A DNA stretch of 64,000 nt from Duganella rivi (GCF_009857435.1 NZ_WWCK01000002.1:62001-126000), one strand, 5' to 3'. Shown: positions 1 to 9,005, counted from the stretch's first letter. Notes: a model not told the origin generated them from the letters alone. Program-made: numbers and translations.

Positions 1-290
1 GCTGCGGCGCGCTGCGGCCGCTGGAGCCGGGCGTGGCCGAGATCAAGCGCATGTACGCGCGCCACGGCACCAGCGGCGTCGGCAGCGCGGTGCTGCACTA
101 CCTGGAGGAAGAGGCGGTCGCCATGGGCTATCAAGCGGTGTGGCTGGAGACCCGCCTGGTCAACCGCCGCGCAGTCGATTTCTACGAAGCGCGCGGCTAC
201 ACCCGCATTGCCAACTACGGCAAATACATTGGCAACCCACTGGCGGTCTGCTTCGAGAAGCAATTGCCGTCCTCGCTGGAACTGGCATGA
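1..290 (+). CDS. GNAT-family N-acetyltransferase, 3' part only
   Basis: The reading frame is already open at the first bases of the window, so the gene begins upstream and only about 95 C-terminal residues are visible. The segment 'RHGTSGVGSAVLHYLEEEA' fits the acetyl-CoA-binding motif A of GNAT proteins, and 'RAVDFYEARGY' is the typical C-terminal strand region. The substrate cannot be told. The stop codon overlaps the start of the next gene (ATGA), so the two are probably co-transcribed and translationally coupled. The family call is good; the function is unknown. Confidence 0.8.
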   Translation, partial: CGALRPLEPGVAEIKRMYARHGTSGVGSAVLHYLEEEAVAMGYQAVWLETRLVNRRAVDFYEARGYTRIANYGKYIGNPLAVCFEKQLPSSLELA

Positions 291-1153
291 AGCACTTCCT
301 CCTCCTTCCGATGCTGTTGCTTGCCCTGCCAGCCCGCGCCGCATCTCCGGGCGAGCTGGAGGACGACGATACCAGCGCAGCTTTTTCCTTGCCCAAAGGC
401 GTCCGACTGCTGGCCGATCAGGATTACGGCCCGGATCCCCGTCAACGCTACGACGTCTACCTGCCGGCCAAGGCCGATCACGCGCCGGTGATTTTCATGG
501 TTCACGGCGGCGCGTGGCGCACCGGCGATAAGGCCAATGCCCAAGTGGTGCAAAACAAGGTGCTGCACTGGACCCAGCGCGGCACCATCGTGGTCTCGAT
601 CAACTATCGATTGTTGCCGGCTTCCAGCGTGGCTACGCAAGCCGAAGATGTCGCCACGGCACTGGCGGCAGTGCAGGCCAAGGCCGCGAATTGGGGTGGC
701 GACCGCGCCAAGTTCGTGCTGATGGGCCACTCGGCCGGCGCCCACCTGGTGGCGCTGCTGGCAGCTTCGCCATCATCGGCCCTCGCGCGCGGAGCGACGC
801 CGTGGCTGGGGGCTGTGTCGCTCGATAGCGCGGCGATGGACGTGGAAGGCCTGATGCAGCAGCGCCACTTCCCGTTGTACGACCGCGCCTTTGGCAGCGA
901 TGCCAGTTATTGGCGCAGTGTGTCGCCGCTGGCACAATTGAAGCAGGGCGGGGCGCCGTTGCTGGCCGTGTGCTCGTCGCGCCGCCGCGATTCCTGTCCG
1001 CAGGCGCAAGGCCTCGCCGCGCGCGCCGCCACGCTGGGGATGCGCGTACAGGTCTTGCCGCAAGCGCTCAGCCACGGCGATATCAATGGCCTGCTGGGGC
1101 GGCCCGGTGCTTATACCGAGGCCGTAGACGCCTTCCTTGCCAGCCTGATGTAA
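287..1153 (+). CDS. Exported alpha/beta-hydrolase (esterase/lipase, BD-FAE-like)
   Basis: This protein of 288 residues has a clear Sec signal peptide ('MKHFLLLPMLLLALPARA'), so it should act outside the cytoplasm. HGGAW at residues 73-77 is the oxyanion-hole motif of the HSL/BD-FAE esterase group. GHSAG at 147-151 carries the nucleophile Ser149, and His263 (SHGD) is the likely catalytic histidine. The start at 287 is preferred because it overlaps the upstream stop (ATGA) and begins the signal peptide directly; an earlier in-frame start at 140 would bury it. The family is certain but the substrate is unknown. A carboxylesterase role is the safe reading. Confidence 0.85.
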   Translation: MKHFLLLPMLLLALPARAASPGELEDDDTSAAFSLPKGVRLLADQDYGPDPRQRYDVYLPAKADHAPVIFMVHGGAWRTGDKANAQVVQNKVLHWTQRGTIVVSINYRLLPASSVATQAEDVATALAAVQAKAANWGGDRAKFVLMGHSAGAHLVALLAASPSSALARGATPWLGAVSLDSAAMDVEGLMQQRHFPLYDRAFGSDASYWRSVSPLAQLKQGGAPLLAVCSSRRRDSCPQAQGLAARAATLGMRVQVLPQALSHGDINGLLGRPGAYTEAVDAFLASLM

Positions 1154-1223
1154 GCATCGTCTTACATGCTGTCGCGCCGGAGGCTGCTTTCGTGCGGGCG
1201 ATGCCGGGGGCACAATACAGTCC

Positions 1224-1790
1224 ATGAAAATCATTGATCAACGCTACCTGGATAGCGACAACCGCTACTCCACCGAACCGTGCTTACTCAGCATCCTGGA
1301 ACTCGACGACGTCACGCCCGAGGCTACTGAGACGCTGCAAGCACGCCTGTACACTGTCTTGCCTGGCCTGCGCCGCTTGCGCGGCGTAATCGGCAAGCGT
1401 GCCGACGCTGTGCCGCCTGTGGTGGAGCTGGTGCAGCAAACTGCCATTGAATTGCGCCGCCTGGCATTGAATGATATCGCCTTCGGCTTTATCGGCATCG
1501 TGCCGCGCATGCAGGGACGTTACCGCCTGGTGCTGCCATCAAGTGCAGCGGCGCCGGCGCTAGCCATGGCTACGCAACTGGTGAACGCCATGCTGGCCGG
1601 CCGCTCCTACAACTTAAAAGCCGGCCTGGCGCGCCTGCGCGCATTGGCGGATCGCCGCCAGAAGCCACGCGGTCACTTAATGCAGACGGCCCGTACCATT
1701 TTGATGTCGGTGATCCCCAAGAGGACTTTCTCTATGCCGTCCATTTTGAGGGTGAGCATGCCGTCCTCCAGCGCGGCTGCCAGCAGTTGA
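1224..1790 (+). CDS. Small protein, possibly a relic of the cyanophycin synthetase N-terminal domain
   Basis: The protein is 188 residues long with no signal peptide. Its first ~150 residues look weakly like the N-terminal region of cyanophycin synthetase (CphA): a 'MKI.D.R.L' start, an 'LPGL' segment, a helix resembling the VxxVxxELQ segment, then 'GRSYNLKAGLARLRAL' near the end. None of the ATP-grasp or Mur-ligase parts of CphA is present. The last ~39 residues are read antisense to the 3' end of the GspE gene, so the genes overlap convergently by 118 bp. The serine/methionine-rich tail looks like read-through rather than conserved protein. The CphA resemblance comes from memory of the family and is tentative. 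Confidence 0.5.
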   Translation: MKIIDQRYLDSDNRYSTEPCLLSILELDDVTPEATETLQARLYTVLPGLRRLRGVIGKRADAVPPVVELVQQTAIELRRLALNDIAFGFIGIVPRMQGRYRLVLPSSAAAPALAMATQLVNAMLAGRSYNLKAGLARLRALADRRQKPRGHLMQTARTILMSVIPKRTFSMPSILRVSMPSSSAAASS

Positions 1791-3991
1791 GCGACGCGGG
1801 CGTGTTCCTGAAGTAGCTTTTTCACCTTGTCGGTGCCGATCATCAGCTCGTGCAGGCCGACGCGTCCCTTATAGCCCTTGTTGCACTCGTCGCAGCCGAC
1901 GGCGCGGTACATGGTGAATTTGCCGTCCTTGGTGTATTGCTGCCGCCAGCGCGCGAGGATGGTGTTCTTGTCGAGCAGGTCTTCGCAGTATTCGGACAGC
2001 AATGCATCAAGCTCCTCGGCCGATGGCTCGTAAGCTTGCTTGCATTTACCGCACAGGCGCTTGGCCAGCCGCTGCGCCAGGATGCCCAGCAGCGCATCGG
2101 AGAAGTTAAACGGATCCATGCCCATATCCAGCAGCCGCACAATGGATTCCGGCGCGCTGTTGGTGTGCAGCGTGGAGAATACCAAGTGCCCAGTGAGTGA
2201 CGCTTCAATCCCCATGCTCACGGTTTCCTTGTCGCGCATCTCGCCGACCATGATGATGTCGGGATCGGCGCGCAGGAAAGCGCGCATCACGGTCGCGAAA
2301 TCCAGTCCCGCCTTGCGGTTGACTTGCACTTGCCGCAAGCCTTTCTGTGTGATCTCGACCGGGTCTTCAGCGGTCCAAATCTTGGTGTCCGGCGTGTTCA
2401 GATAGTTGAGCACGGAGTGCAGGGTGGTGGTCTTGCCGGAGCCAGTCGGGCCACAGACAAAGAACAATCCGTACGGCTTGCTCACCGTCTCACGCAAACG
2501 CTCAAGGTTGAACGGCAGCACGCCCAGCTTGTCCAGCGGGATCGGCTCGCCGGCCGCCAATATCCGCATCACGATATCTTCCACGCCGCCCGACGACGGA
2601 ATCGTCGCCACCCGCAACTCAATATCCAGCGGCCCGTATTTCTTGAACTTGATCTTGCCATCCTGCGGCTTGCGGCGCTCGGAGATGTCGAGGTCGCACA
2701 TGATTTTCACGCGCGCCACCAGTGCCGCGCGGTAGCTGGCCGGAATCTCGATGTACGGCACCAGCGTGCCATCCTTGCGGAAGCGGATGCCGGTCTTGCC
2801 CTTGCCCGGCAGCGGTTCGATATGAATGTCCGACACGCCCTGCCGGTACGCATCCATGATGATTTTGTTGAGCAGTTTGACCAGCTCGTTCTCCACCGCC
2901 TCCGATACTTCGCCCGAGCCTTCGCCATCCTCGTCATAAGCGTCGTCCATGCCCGACAGCAGGTCGCCGACGCTGCCGCTATCGCCATGGCCGTAGAACT
3001 GTTCCACCATTTGCCGGAATTCGCGGTGCGAGGTCACGCGATACACTGGCTTGGCGCGCGGGAAGATTTGCTCAACGATGTGGGTATGCGCCACCCGTTC
3101 CGGGTCCAGCGCCGCCACCAGCAAGCCTTCCTTGCCATCTTCCAGCGGCAGCCAGCCGGATTCCTCCACGTACTGGCGCTTGAGATTTTTCAGCAACTCC
3201 ACCGGCTTCAGGCGATCCGGCTTGAAGTGCTCATACGGCACGCCGAAATGCTTTTCCAGCGACACGCCTATCGCCGCAGGCTTGATCTCGTACTCGTCGA
3301 TGAGCACATCCTCGATATCCACCGCCTTGGCGCGCGCGCTGCGGGTCGCTTGTTCCAGTTCTTGCGCCGAGATCACCGCCTCCGTCACCAAGCCGTCATA
3401 CTTGGTGCGTACCATCTGCGGTGGTTTCATGCGCTGCGAAAACGCCACCGACAAGGTCTCGCACAATTCCTTCACGCCGTCCTCGGCGATGGTGGAGAAG
3501 GGCACGCGGTCGCGGTTGTTGATGAACTGGACCACGCCCAGCAGCTCGCGCGATTGCACCGCGATCAGCGGCGCCACCAGCATTTGCTTGGTGCGATAAC
3601 CGGTGCGCTGGTCCACGCCTTGCTGGAAGCGCAGCTCCGGCGAGTAGCGGCCCAGCTCGGCCTGGTCGTAGACATCGGCAATGTTGACAGTCTTGCGGGT
3701 CAGCGCCACGTAGCCGGCGATACTGGCCGGGGTGATCGCCAGCTTCAGGTCGCGGAAGGAAGTCAGGCCGGTCTTGACCTTGGAGACGATGTAGTCCTTC
3801 TGCACGTCCAGCGCGTACAGGGTGAAGCGGTCGCAGTTGAACAGGTCGCAGAATTCCATGCCGAGGTCCAGCATGATCTCGTCGAGATTGCTGGTGGCGT
3901 GGATCTTGGTGGTAACGGCTTGCAGCTTCTGGAAAAACGCCAGCCGCAGATCGACATCAGTAGGTCGTACACTGGGTTGGCCGGCGTCCAT
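1673..3991 (-). CDS. GAF domain-containing GspE/PulE-type secretion ATPase
   Basis: The protein has 772 residues. A GAF domain covers about 18-180, a MshEN/T2SSE_N domain about 215-330, and a GspE-type ATPase about 370-770. Walker A is GPTGSGKTTT from residue 514. The Asp box and Walker B lie in 'ADPDIIMVGEMRD', followed by 'STLHTNSA' and the zinc-binding tetracysteine CGKC (647-650) and CDEC (700-703) typical of PilB/GspE. GspE proteins power type IV pilus or type II secretion assembly. No pilin, GspF or secretin gene lies nearby, and the N-terminal GAF is not standard, which suggests a ligand-controlled or orphan ATPase. The gene follows the metallo-hydrolase by 10 bp, with GGAG ahead of its ATG, so the two form one operon. 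Confidence 0.95.
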   Translation of the reverse strand: MDAGQPSVRPTDVDLRLAFFQKLQAVTTKIHATSNLDEIMLDLGMEFCDLFNCDRFTLYALDVQKDYIVSKVKTGLTSFRDLKLAITPASIAGYVALTRKTVNIADVYDQAELGRYSPELRFQQGVDQRTGYRTKQMLVAPLIAVQSRELLGVVQFINNRDRVPFSTIAEDGVKELCETLSVAFSQRMKPPQMVRTKYDGLVTEAVISAQELEQATRSARAKAVDIEDVLIDEYEIKPAAIGVSLEKHFGVPYEHFKPDRLKPVELLKNLKRQYVEESGWLPLEDGKEGLLVAALDPERVAHTHIVEQIFPRAKPVYRVTSHREFRQMVEQFYGHGDSGSVGDLLSGMDDAYDEDGEGSGEVSEAVENELVKLLNKIIMDAYRQGVSDIHIEPLPGKGKTGIRFRKDGTLVPYIEIPASYRAALVARVKIMCDLDISERRKPQDGKIKFKKYGPLDIELRVATIPSSGGVEDIVMRILAAGEPIPLDKLGVLPFNLERLRETVSKPYGLFFVCGPTGSGKTTTLHSVLNYLNTPDTKIWTAEDPVEITQKGLRQVQVNRKAGLDFATVMRAFLRADPDIIMVGEMRDKETVSMGIEASLTGHLVFSTLHTNSAPESIVRLLDMGMDPFNFSDALLGILAQRLAKRLCGKCKQAYEPSAEELDALLSEYCEDLLDKNTILARWRQQYTKDGKFTMYRAVGCDECNKGYKGRVGLHELMIGTDKVKKLLQEHARVAQLLAAALEDGMLTLKMDGIEKVLLGITDIKMVRAVCIK

Positions 3992-4001
3992 GATCGCTCC
4001 G

Positions 4002-4898
4002 CTATGTCAGAGTTACTTCCATGCCTTCGTATGCGAGGAAGACCTGCAACTTGCCCAGTACCGGGGCGTGGCGCGCCATGACTTCGGCGAAGACGGCTTC
4101 CAGTTCGTCGTCGCTGCGCGTCGGTTCGTGATGGGTGCAGTATAGCGCTTTGACGCCGGTGCGCAGCGCCAAAGCAAACGCCGAGTCGAAAGTGCCGTGG
4201 CCCCAGCCCTGCTTGGCCGGATATTCTTCGCGGGTGTAGGAGCAGTCGACGATCAGTGCATCGACGCCTTGCACGGTGGCGTCGATTGCGGCGTTGCGCT
4301 CAGCCATCCATTGCTCGTAGGCGGCGTGTTCCGGGTGATCGGCTGGGTGGATGTTGTAGTGCGGCTCGTGGTCGCCGGTGAAAAACAGCGAGCGGCCGTT
4401 GCATTCGATGCGGTAGCCGAGGTCGGTGACTGGATGGTTCATCACCACGTTATTGACGGTGGCGTCGCCGACCTGGATCGGCTGGCCTACTTGCAGCGTT
4501 TGATATTCGATGGTGGCGTCCATCTGCGTTTCGCTGACCGGGAAGTAGCTGTTTTGCAGCTGCACGCCCATCACGTGCTCGATGCCGTTGCCGGTCACCG
4601 GATCGGTTACGCCATGCAAGCGCACGCGGCTGCCGCGGATGAACAGCGGGGTGAAGAACGGTAGGCCGTGGATATGGTCCCAGTGGCTGTGGGTGATGAA
4701 GATGTTGGCGTGGATCGGTTTGGTCTTGTTTTGAATCAGCGATTGCGCCAGCGAGAAAATACCGGTGCCGCCGTCGATCACGATCAGGGTATCGTTGTCG
4801 GTGCGTACTTCGATGCAGGTGGTGTTGCCGCCATAGCGCGCAGTGCGCGGGCCGGGGGAGGGAATGGATCCGCGAACTCCCCAAAATTTAAATTTCAT
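4002..4898 (-). CDS. Metallo-beta-lactamase-fold hydrolase
   Basis: The protein has 298 residues. The metal-binding HxHxDH motif is H70, H72, D74, H75 ('THSHWDH'). Further metal ligands are expected at 'NHPVTD', 'FTGDHEPH' and 'CTHHEP'. The start 'MKFKFWGVRGS' is typical of the cyclic-phosphodiesterase/Lactamase_B_2-like group. The ATG at 4898 was chosen because homologues begin there and AGGG lies just upstream. It is probably a cytoplasmic phosphodiesterase or similar hydrolase; the substrate is not known. It is the first gene of a two-gene operon with the GAF-GspE ATPase. Across a ~210-bp divergent region sit HD-GYP and nucleotide-cyclase genes, so a link to nucleotide signalling is plausible but inferred. 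Confidence 0.9.
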   Translation of the reverse strand: MKFKFWGVRGSIPSPGPRTARYGGNTTCIEVRTDNDTLIVIDGGTGIFSLAQSLIQNKTKPIHANIFITHSHWDHIHGLPFFTPLFIRGSRVRLHGVTDPVTGNGIEHVMGVQLQNSYFPVSETQMDATIEYQTLQVGQPIQVGDATVNNVVMNHPVTDLGYRIECNGRSLFFTGDHEPHYNIHPADHPEHAAYEQWMAERNAAIDATVQGVDALIVDCSYTREEYPAKQGWGHGTFDSAFALALRTGVKALYCTHHEPTRSDDELEAVFAEVMARHAPVLGKLQVFLAYEGMEVTLT

Positions 4899-4979
4899 AC
4901 GCAATTCCCTGGCAATCGCTCTCTTTGTTGTTGGTTTGTTGCTGTCGATAATAGCTTTTTTTTCCAATAACAGGGAAAA

Positions 4980-5004
4980 GCCGATGCAAATTCGTCGCAT
5001 CGGC
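4980..5004. promoter_or_regulatory. Perfect 8-bp inverted repeat in the divergent control region
   Basis: GCCGATGC (4980-4987) and GCATCGGC (4997-5004) are exact inverted repeats with a 9-base loop. On the minus strand the hairpin is followed by TTTTCCC, so it may act as a weak attenuator in the leader of the metallo-hydrolase operon. It could equally be an operator serving both divergent units. Confidence 0.4.
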
Positions 5005-5072
5005 AATTTCCTGATGTACAACAGCTTGCGTGAGAGCTACACTCTTCAACTGCGCTTGCAAGTTGCGCACTG

Positions 5073-5100
5073 TTGCGCCTCGTCCAAAACGTTGTATAAA
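5073..5100 (+). promoter_or_regulatory. Candidate sigma-70 promoter of the HD-GYP/cyclase operon
   Basis: TTGCGC (5073-5078) and TATAAA (5095-5100) are separated by 16 bp. Transcription would begin near 5107, leaving almost no 5' leader before the ATG at 5110, and no Shine-Dalgarno is visible there. The -10 box is good and the -35 box moderate. Confidence 0.45.
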
Positions 5101-5109
5101 AAAACAACC

Positions 5110-6726
5110 ATGCAAGAGTTGAATCAAATCCAAGTAGCCGAGCGACTGGACCAGCTGACCGAGCTTAGCGTCCAGCTGGGGAGCAATCACGATACCGATT
5201 CGCTGCTGGAGCGCATCCTCATGGTGGCCAAGGGCATGACCAATGCCGACGGTGGCACCTTGTACCGTCCCAGTGAGGACATGCAACGGCTCGACTTTCA
5301 CATCCTGCTGAACGACACGCTGAAGATCCACCAGGGCGGTTCCAGCGGCCAGCCCGTTTCGGGCGGCGTGCCGCTGTATGACGAGCACGGCGAGAAAAAC
5401 CTGTCGGCGGTGGCGGCCTACGCGGCCCATTTCGGCCTGTCGGTCAACATCGAGGACGTCTACAAGGCCGACGTGTTCAACTTCTCCGGCATGGTCAAGT
5501 TCGACCAGATGCGCGGCTACCACTCGCAGTCGTTCCTGACGGTGCCGATGAGCGACCACGAGGGCGAGCTGGTCGGCGTGCTGCAACTGATCAACTCCAA
5601 GGACACCGAGACCGGCGAAATCCGCGCCTTCACCCAGACCGACCAGCGCTTCATCGAAGCCCTGGCGGCGCAAGCGGCGGTGGCGCTGACCCACCAGCGC
5701 CTGATCTTCCAGTTGGAAGAACTGCTGGAATCCCTGGTCAACCTGATCAACATCGGCATCGACGAGAAGTCGCCGTACACCGGCCGCCACTGCCAGTTTG
5801 TGCCGGAACTGACCATGATGCTGGCCGAAGCCGTGCACAACACAGAGACCGGCCCGCTGGCCGATTTCCGCATGAACGACGGCGATCGCAAGGAGCTGTG
5901 GCTGGCCGGCCTGCTGCACGATTGCGGCAAGATCACTACGCCGGTGCACGTGGTGGACAAGGCTACCAAGCTGGAGACCATCTTCGACCGCATCGCCATG
6001 GTCGACACGCGCTTCGAAGTGCTGCTGCGCGACGTTGAAATCGCCGCCCTCAAGCGCAAGCTGGAGCCGGGTGCAAACGTTGCCATGATCGATGCAGAAC
6101 TGGCGGCGCAGCAAGCCGCCTTGCGCGCCGAGCGCGACTTCATCCGCATTGCCAACGTCGGCGGCGAGGGCATGAAGCCGGAAGACCAGGAGCGCGTGCG
6201 CGAGATCGCCAAGCGCCGCTGGATCGGCCCGGACGGCGCCGAGCGCGACTTCCTCGACGAAAACGAGTTGATGAACCTGACCATCAAGTTCGGCACCCTG
6301 ACCGATGCCGAGCGCAAGGAAATCAACAACCACATCGTCATGACCATCAAGATGCTGGAAGCGCTGCCGTGGCCTAAGCATCTGAAGAACGTGCCGGAAT
6401 ACGCGGGCGGCCACCACGAGCGCATGGACGGCAAGGGCTATCCACGCGGCTTGACCAAGGATCAAATGTCGGTGCAGGCGCGGGTGATGGCGATTGCCGA
6501 CATCTTCGAGGCGCTGACCGCCAAGGATCGCCCGTACAAGAAGGGCAAGATGCTGTCCGAGTCGCTGCGCATCCTCGGCAACTTCTCGCTCAACGGCCAC
6601 ATCGACCCGGACTTGTTCGACATCTTCATCCGCAAAAAAATCTACATGGAATTCGCCCATAAAAACATGGACGAAAAACAGATCGACTTCATCGACGAAG
6701 CCAAGATTCCCGGCTACACGCCCTGA
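5110..6726 (+). CDS. GAF/HD-GYP cyclic-di-GMP phosphodiesterase
   Basis: The protein has 538 residues. An N-terminal GAF domain spans about 20-190. The HD-GYP domain follows, with HD at H270-D271 ('LLHDCGK') and HHExxDGxGYP at 435-445, so the catalytic signature is complete and activity against cyclic di-GMP is expected. About 164 residues separate HD from HHE, roughly 100 more than in compact HD-GYP proteins such as RpfG. The extra part is charged and helical. The ATG at 5110 keeps the GAF domain whole; an alternative ATG at 4984 has a better Shine-Dalgarno but adds protein with no recognisable features. The stop overlaps the cyclase start by one base (TGATG), so the two second-messenger enzymes are coupled. 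Confidence 0.92.
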   Translation: MQELNQIQVAERLDQLTELSVQLGSNHDTDSLLERILMVAKGMTNADGGTLYRPSEDMQRLDFHILLNDTLKIHQGGSSGQPVSGGVPLYDEHGEKNLSAVAAYAAHFGLSVNIEDVYKADVFNFSGMVKFDQMRGYHSQSFLTVPMSDHEGELVGVLQLINSKDTETGEIRAFTQTDQRFIEALAAQAAVALTHQRLIFQLEELLESLVNLINIGIDEKSPYTGRHCQFVPELTMMLAEAVHNTETGPLADFRMNDGDRKELWLAGLLHDCGKITTPVHVVDKATKLETIFDRIAMVDTRFEVLLRDVEIAALKRKLEPGANVAMIDAELAAQQAALRAERDFIRIANVGGEGMKPEDQERVREIAKRRWIGPDGAERDFLDENELMNLTIKFGTLTDAERKEINNHIVMTIKMLEALPWPKHLKNVPEYAGGHHERMDGKGYPRGLTKDQMSVQARVMAIADIFEALTAKDRPYKKGKMLSESLRILGNFSLNGHIDPDLFDIFIRKKIYMEFAHKNMDEKQIDFIDEAKIPGYTP

Positions 6727-9005
6727 TGCGATTGCTGCCTGAAAAAGTCACCAAGATCCTGTCCAAGTATGGCTGGCGCTGGCTGCTGGGCATCCTGATC
6801 ACGGCGCTGGGCGTGGCCTACTCGCTGGCGCTGTTCAGCAACGACACCGTGGCGCGGCTGGACAATCTATGGGCCGGCGAGCGCATGAAGCTGGAGCCGG
6901 CCACGCTCGACAAGCGCATCGTGATTGTCGATATCGACGGCAAATCGCTGACCGAATTCGGCCGCTTCCCGTGGAGCCGCAACGTCCACGCTACCTTGAT
7001 TTCGCAACTGGTCGATCACTACAAGGTGGCGGCGGTCGGCTACGATATATCGTTCCCCGAGCCGGACACTTCGTCCGGCTACAACGTGCTGGAAAAACTG
7101 GCCAGGACCTCGCTGAAAGACGTGCCGGTACTGCGCGAGCGGCTTGACGAACTCAAGCCGATGCTCGATTACGACGGCGTGTTTGCCGGTGCGCTGGAAG
7201 GCAAGCCGGCCATCCTTGGTTTCAACTTGTCGCCGGATCAGGTCAAGGGCGCGCTGCCCAAGCCGCTGTTCTCCGAGGCCGACCTCAACGGCCGCGAACT
7301 GATCGCCTACAACGCGCCCGGTTACGAGGCCAACGTGCCGGTGCTGACCAAGGCCGCTGCCGGCGCGGGCAGCTTCTCGGTGGTGACCGACCCGGACGGC
7401 ATTGTCCGCAGCGCCTACCTGATCCAGCAAGTGGGCGACGACTACTATCCATCGCTGTCGCTGGCGACGGCCTCGCTGTACCTGAAAGCGCTGGCGGTCA
7501 AGCCGCTGATGACGGAAACCGCCGATGAACTGTCGCAAAGCCAGCTCGACAGCGGCGGCTTCGATGCGCTGACCATTTTGCTGCCGGGCCGCAAGCAGCG
7601 CGTGATCCCGGTCGGCGAGGCGATGAGCACGGTGGTGCAATACCGTGGCCGTGGCGGCCCGCATGGCGGCTCCTTCCGCTACGTGTCGGCGGCCGACGTG
7701 ATGACCGGCCGCGCCCAGGCCGATCTGCTGAACGGTACGGTGGTGCTGATCGGCACCACGGCGCCGGGGCTGGTCGACTTGCGGGCCACGCCGGTCAATC
7801 CTGAATATCCGGGGGTGGAGATCCACGCCAACCTGATCAAGTCCATTCTCGACAACCGCTTCAAGTCGCGCCCGTACTGGGCATTCGTGGCCGAGGCCGG
7901 CGAAATCCTGCTGGTCGGCCTGGCCTTGAGCTTTGCGCTGGCCGCCTTGTCGCCGCTGCGCGCCAGCGTGCTGGGCGGCGTCGCACTGGCGGCCACCGTG
8001 GGCCTCAACTACTACATGTACAGCGAGCAAGACCTGATCCTCAACCTGGCCATGCTGGTGCTGGTGATTTTCAGCCTGTTCGTGCTCAACGTGGTGTGGG
8101 GCTACTTCGGTGAGGTGCGCCGCAACCGGGGGCTGGTGCTGCGCTTCGGCGAATACGTGGCGCCGGAGCTGGTCGAGCAAATGTCGGAAGACCCGGACAA
8201 ATACAATATGGACGGCGAGAGCCGCGAGCTGACCGTCATGTTTGTCGACGTGCGCGGCTTCACCACCATCTCGGAAGGCCTGACGCCGAAAGCGCTGCGC
8301 GAGTACATCAACCTCTACCTGACGGCAATGTCGGAAGACATCCGCAGCGCCCACCAGGGCACGCTCGACAAGTACATCGGCGACGCCGTGATGGCGTTCT
8401 GGGGCGCGCCGGTGGCGTTCGATGATCACGCCAGCCGCGGCGTCGCCACCTCGCTGCTGATGCAGGCCAGCGCCAAGCGCCTGAACGAAGACTTCCTCGC
8501 GCGCGGCTGGCCGGAATTGAAAATCGGTATCGGCCTCAACACCGGCATGATGCACGTGGGCGACATGGGCTCCAACATTCGCCGCGCCTACACGGTGATG
8601 GGCGATGCGGTCAACCTCGGCTCGCGCCTGGAGGGCATTACCAAAGTCTACGGCGTTGGCATCACGGTGGGCGAGAGCACCCGCGCCGCCGCGCCGGAAT
8701 TCACTTACCGCGAACTGGATCTGGTGCGTGTCAAGGGCAAGAACGAACCGGTCGCCATCTTCGAACCGGTCGCGCTGGTGCAAGACACCGATGAGGCCAC
8801 CAAGCACGAGGTGCAGCGCTGGCACGAAGCGCTGGCCGCTGTGCGTGCCCAGCAGTGGGACGAAGCCTGCGCCATCATCGCCGAGTTGCAGGCACTGTCG
8901 CCGCAGCGCGGCCTGTACCACCTGTACGTTGAACGCATCGCCTACTACCGCGAACACCCGCCGGGCGAGGGCTGGGATGGCGTCACCACCTTCGAAACCA
9001 AGTGA
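6726..9005 (+). CDS. CHASE2-domain class III adenylate/guanylate cyclase
   Basis: The protein has 759 residues. A membrane segment lies near residues 20-40, a periplasmic CHASE2 sensor domain at about 50-360, three membrane helices at about 375-460, and a class III cyclase domain at about 490-680. The two metal-binding aspartates are D508 ('MFVDVRGF') and D553 ('KYIGDAVMAFWG'), 45 residues apart as usual. Whether it makes cAMP or cGMP cannot be decided by eye. It should sense a periplasmic signal and signal inward. It is coupled to the HD-GYP gene upstream. CHASE2 cyclases are often found beside FecR-domain genes (recalled, not searched), and one lies at the end of the adhesin locus that follows. 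Confidence 0.95.
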   Translation: MRLLPEKVTKILSKYGWRWLLGILITALGVAYSLALFSNDTVARLDNLWAGERMKLEPATLDKRIVIVDIDGKSLTEFGRFPWSRNVHATLISQLVDHYKVAAVGYDISFPEPDTSSGYNVLEKLARTSLKDVPVLRERLDELKPMLDYDGVFAGALEGKPAILGFNLSPDQVKGALPKPLFSEADLNGRELIAYNAPGYEANVPVLTKAAAGAGSFSVVTDPDGIVRSAYLIQQVGDDYYPSLSLATASLYLKALAVKPLMTETADELSQSQLDSGGFDALTILLPGRKQRVIPVGEAMSTVVQYRGRGGPHGGSFRYVSAADVMTGRAQADLLNGTVVLIGTTAPGLVDLRATPVNPEYPGVEIHANLIKSILDNRFKSRPYWAFVAEAGEILLVGLALSFALAALSPLRASVLGGVALAATVGLNYYMYSEQDLILNLAMLVLVIFSLFVLNVVWGYFGEVRRNRGLVLRFGEYVAPELVEQMSEDPDKYNMDGESRELTVMFVDVRGFTTISEGLTPKALREYINLYLTAMSEDIRSAHQGTLDKYIGDAVMAFWGAPVAFDDHASRGVATSLLMQASAKRLNEDFLARGWPELKIGIGLNTGMMHVGDMGSNIRRAYTVMGDAVNLGSRLEGITKVYGVGITVGESTRAAAPEFTYRELDLVRVKGKNEPVAIFEPVALVQDTDEATKHEVQRWHEALAAVRAQQWDEACAIIAELQALSPQRGLYHLYVERIAYYREHPPGEGWDGVTTFETK

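Noticed and set aside
2324..4081. Long plus-strand frame across the GspE gene
   Set aside because: It is antisense to a complete, well-recognised ATPase gene and has no domain; such frames arise from high-GC codon use.
4888..6660. Long minus-strand frame opposite the HD-GYP gene
   Set aside because: Rich in His, Gln and Val in the way antisense GC-rich frames are; the plus strand has full GAF and HD-GYP motifs.
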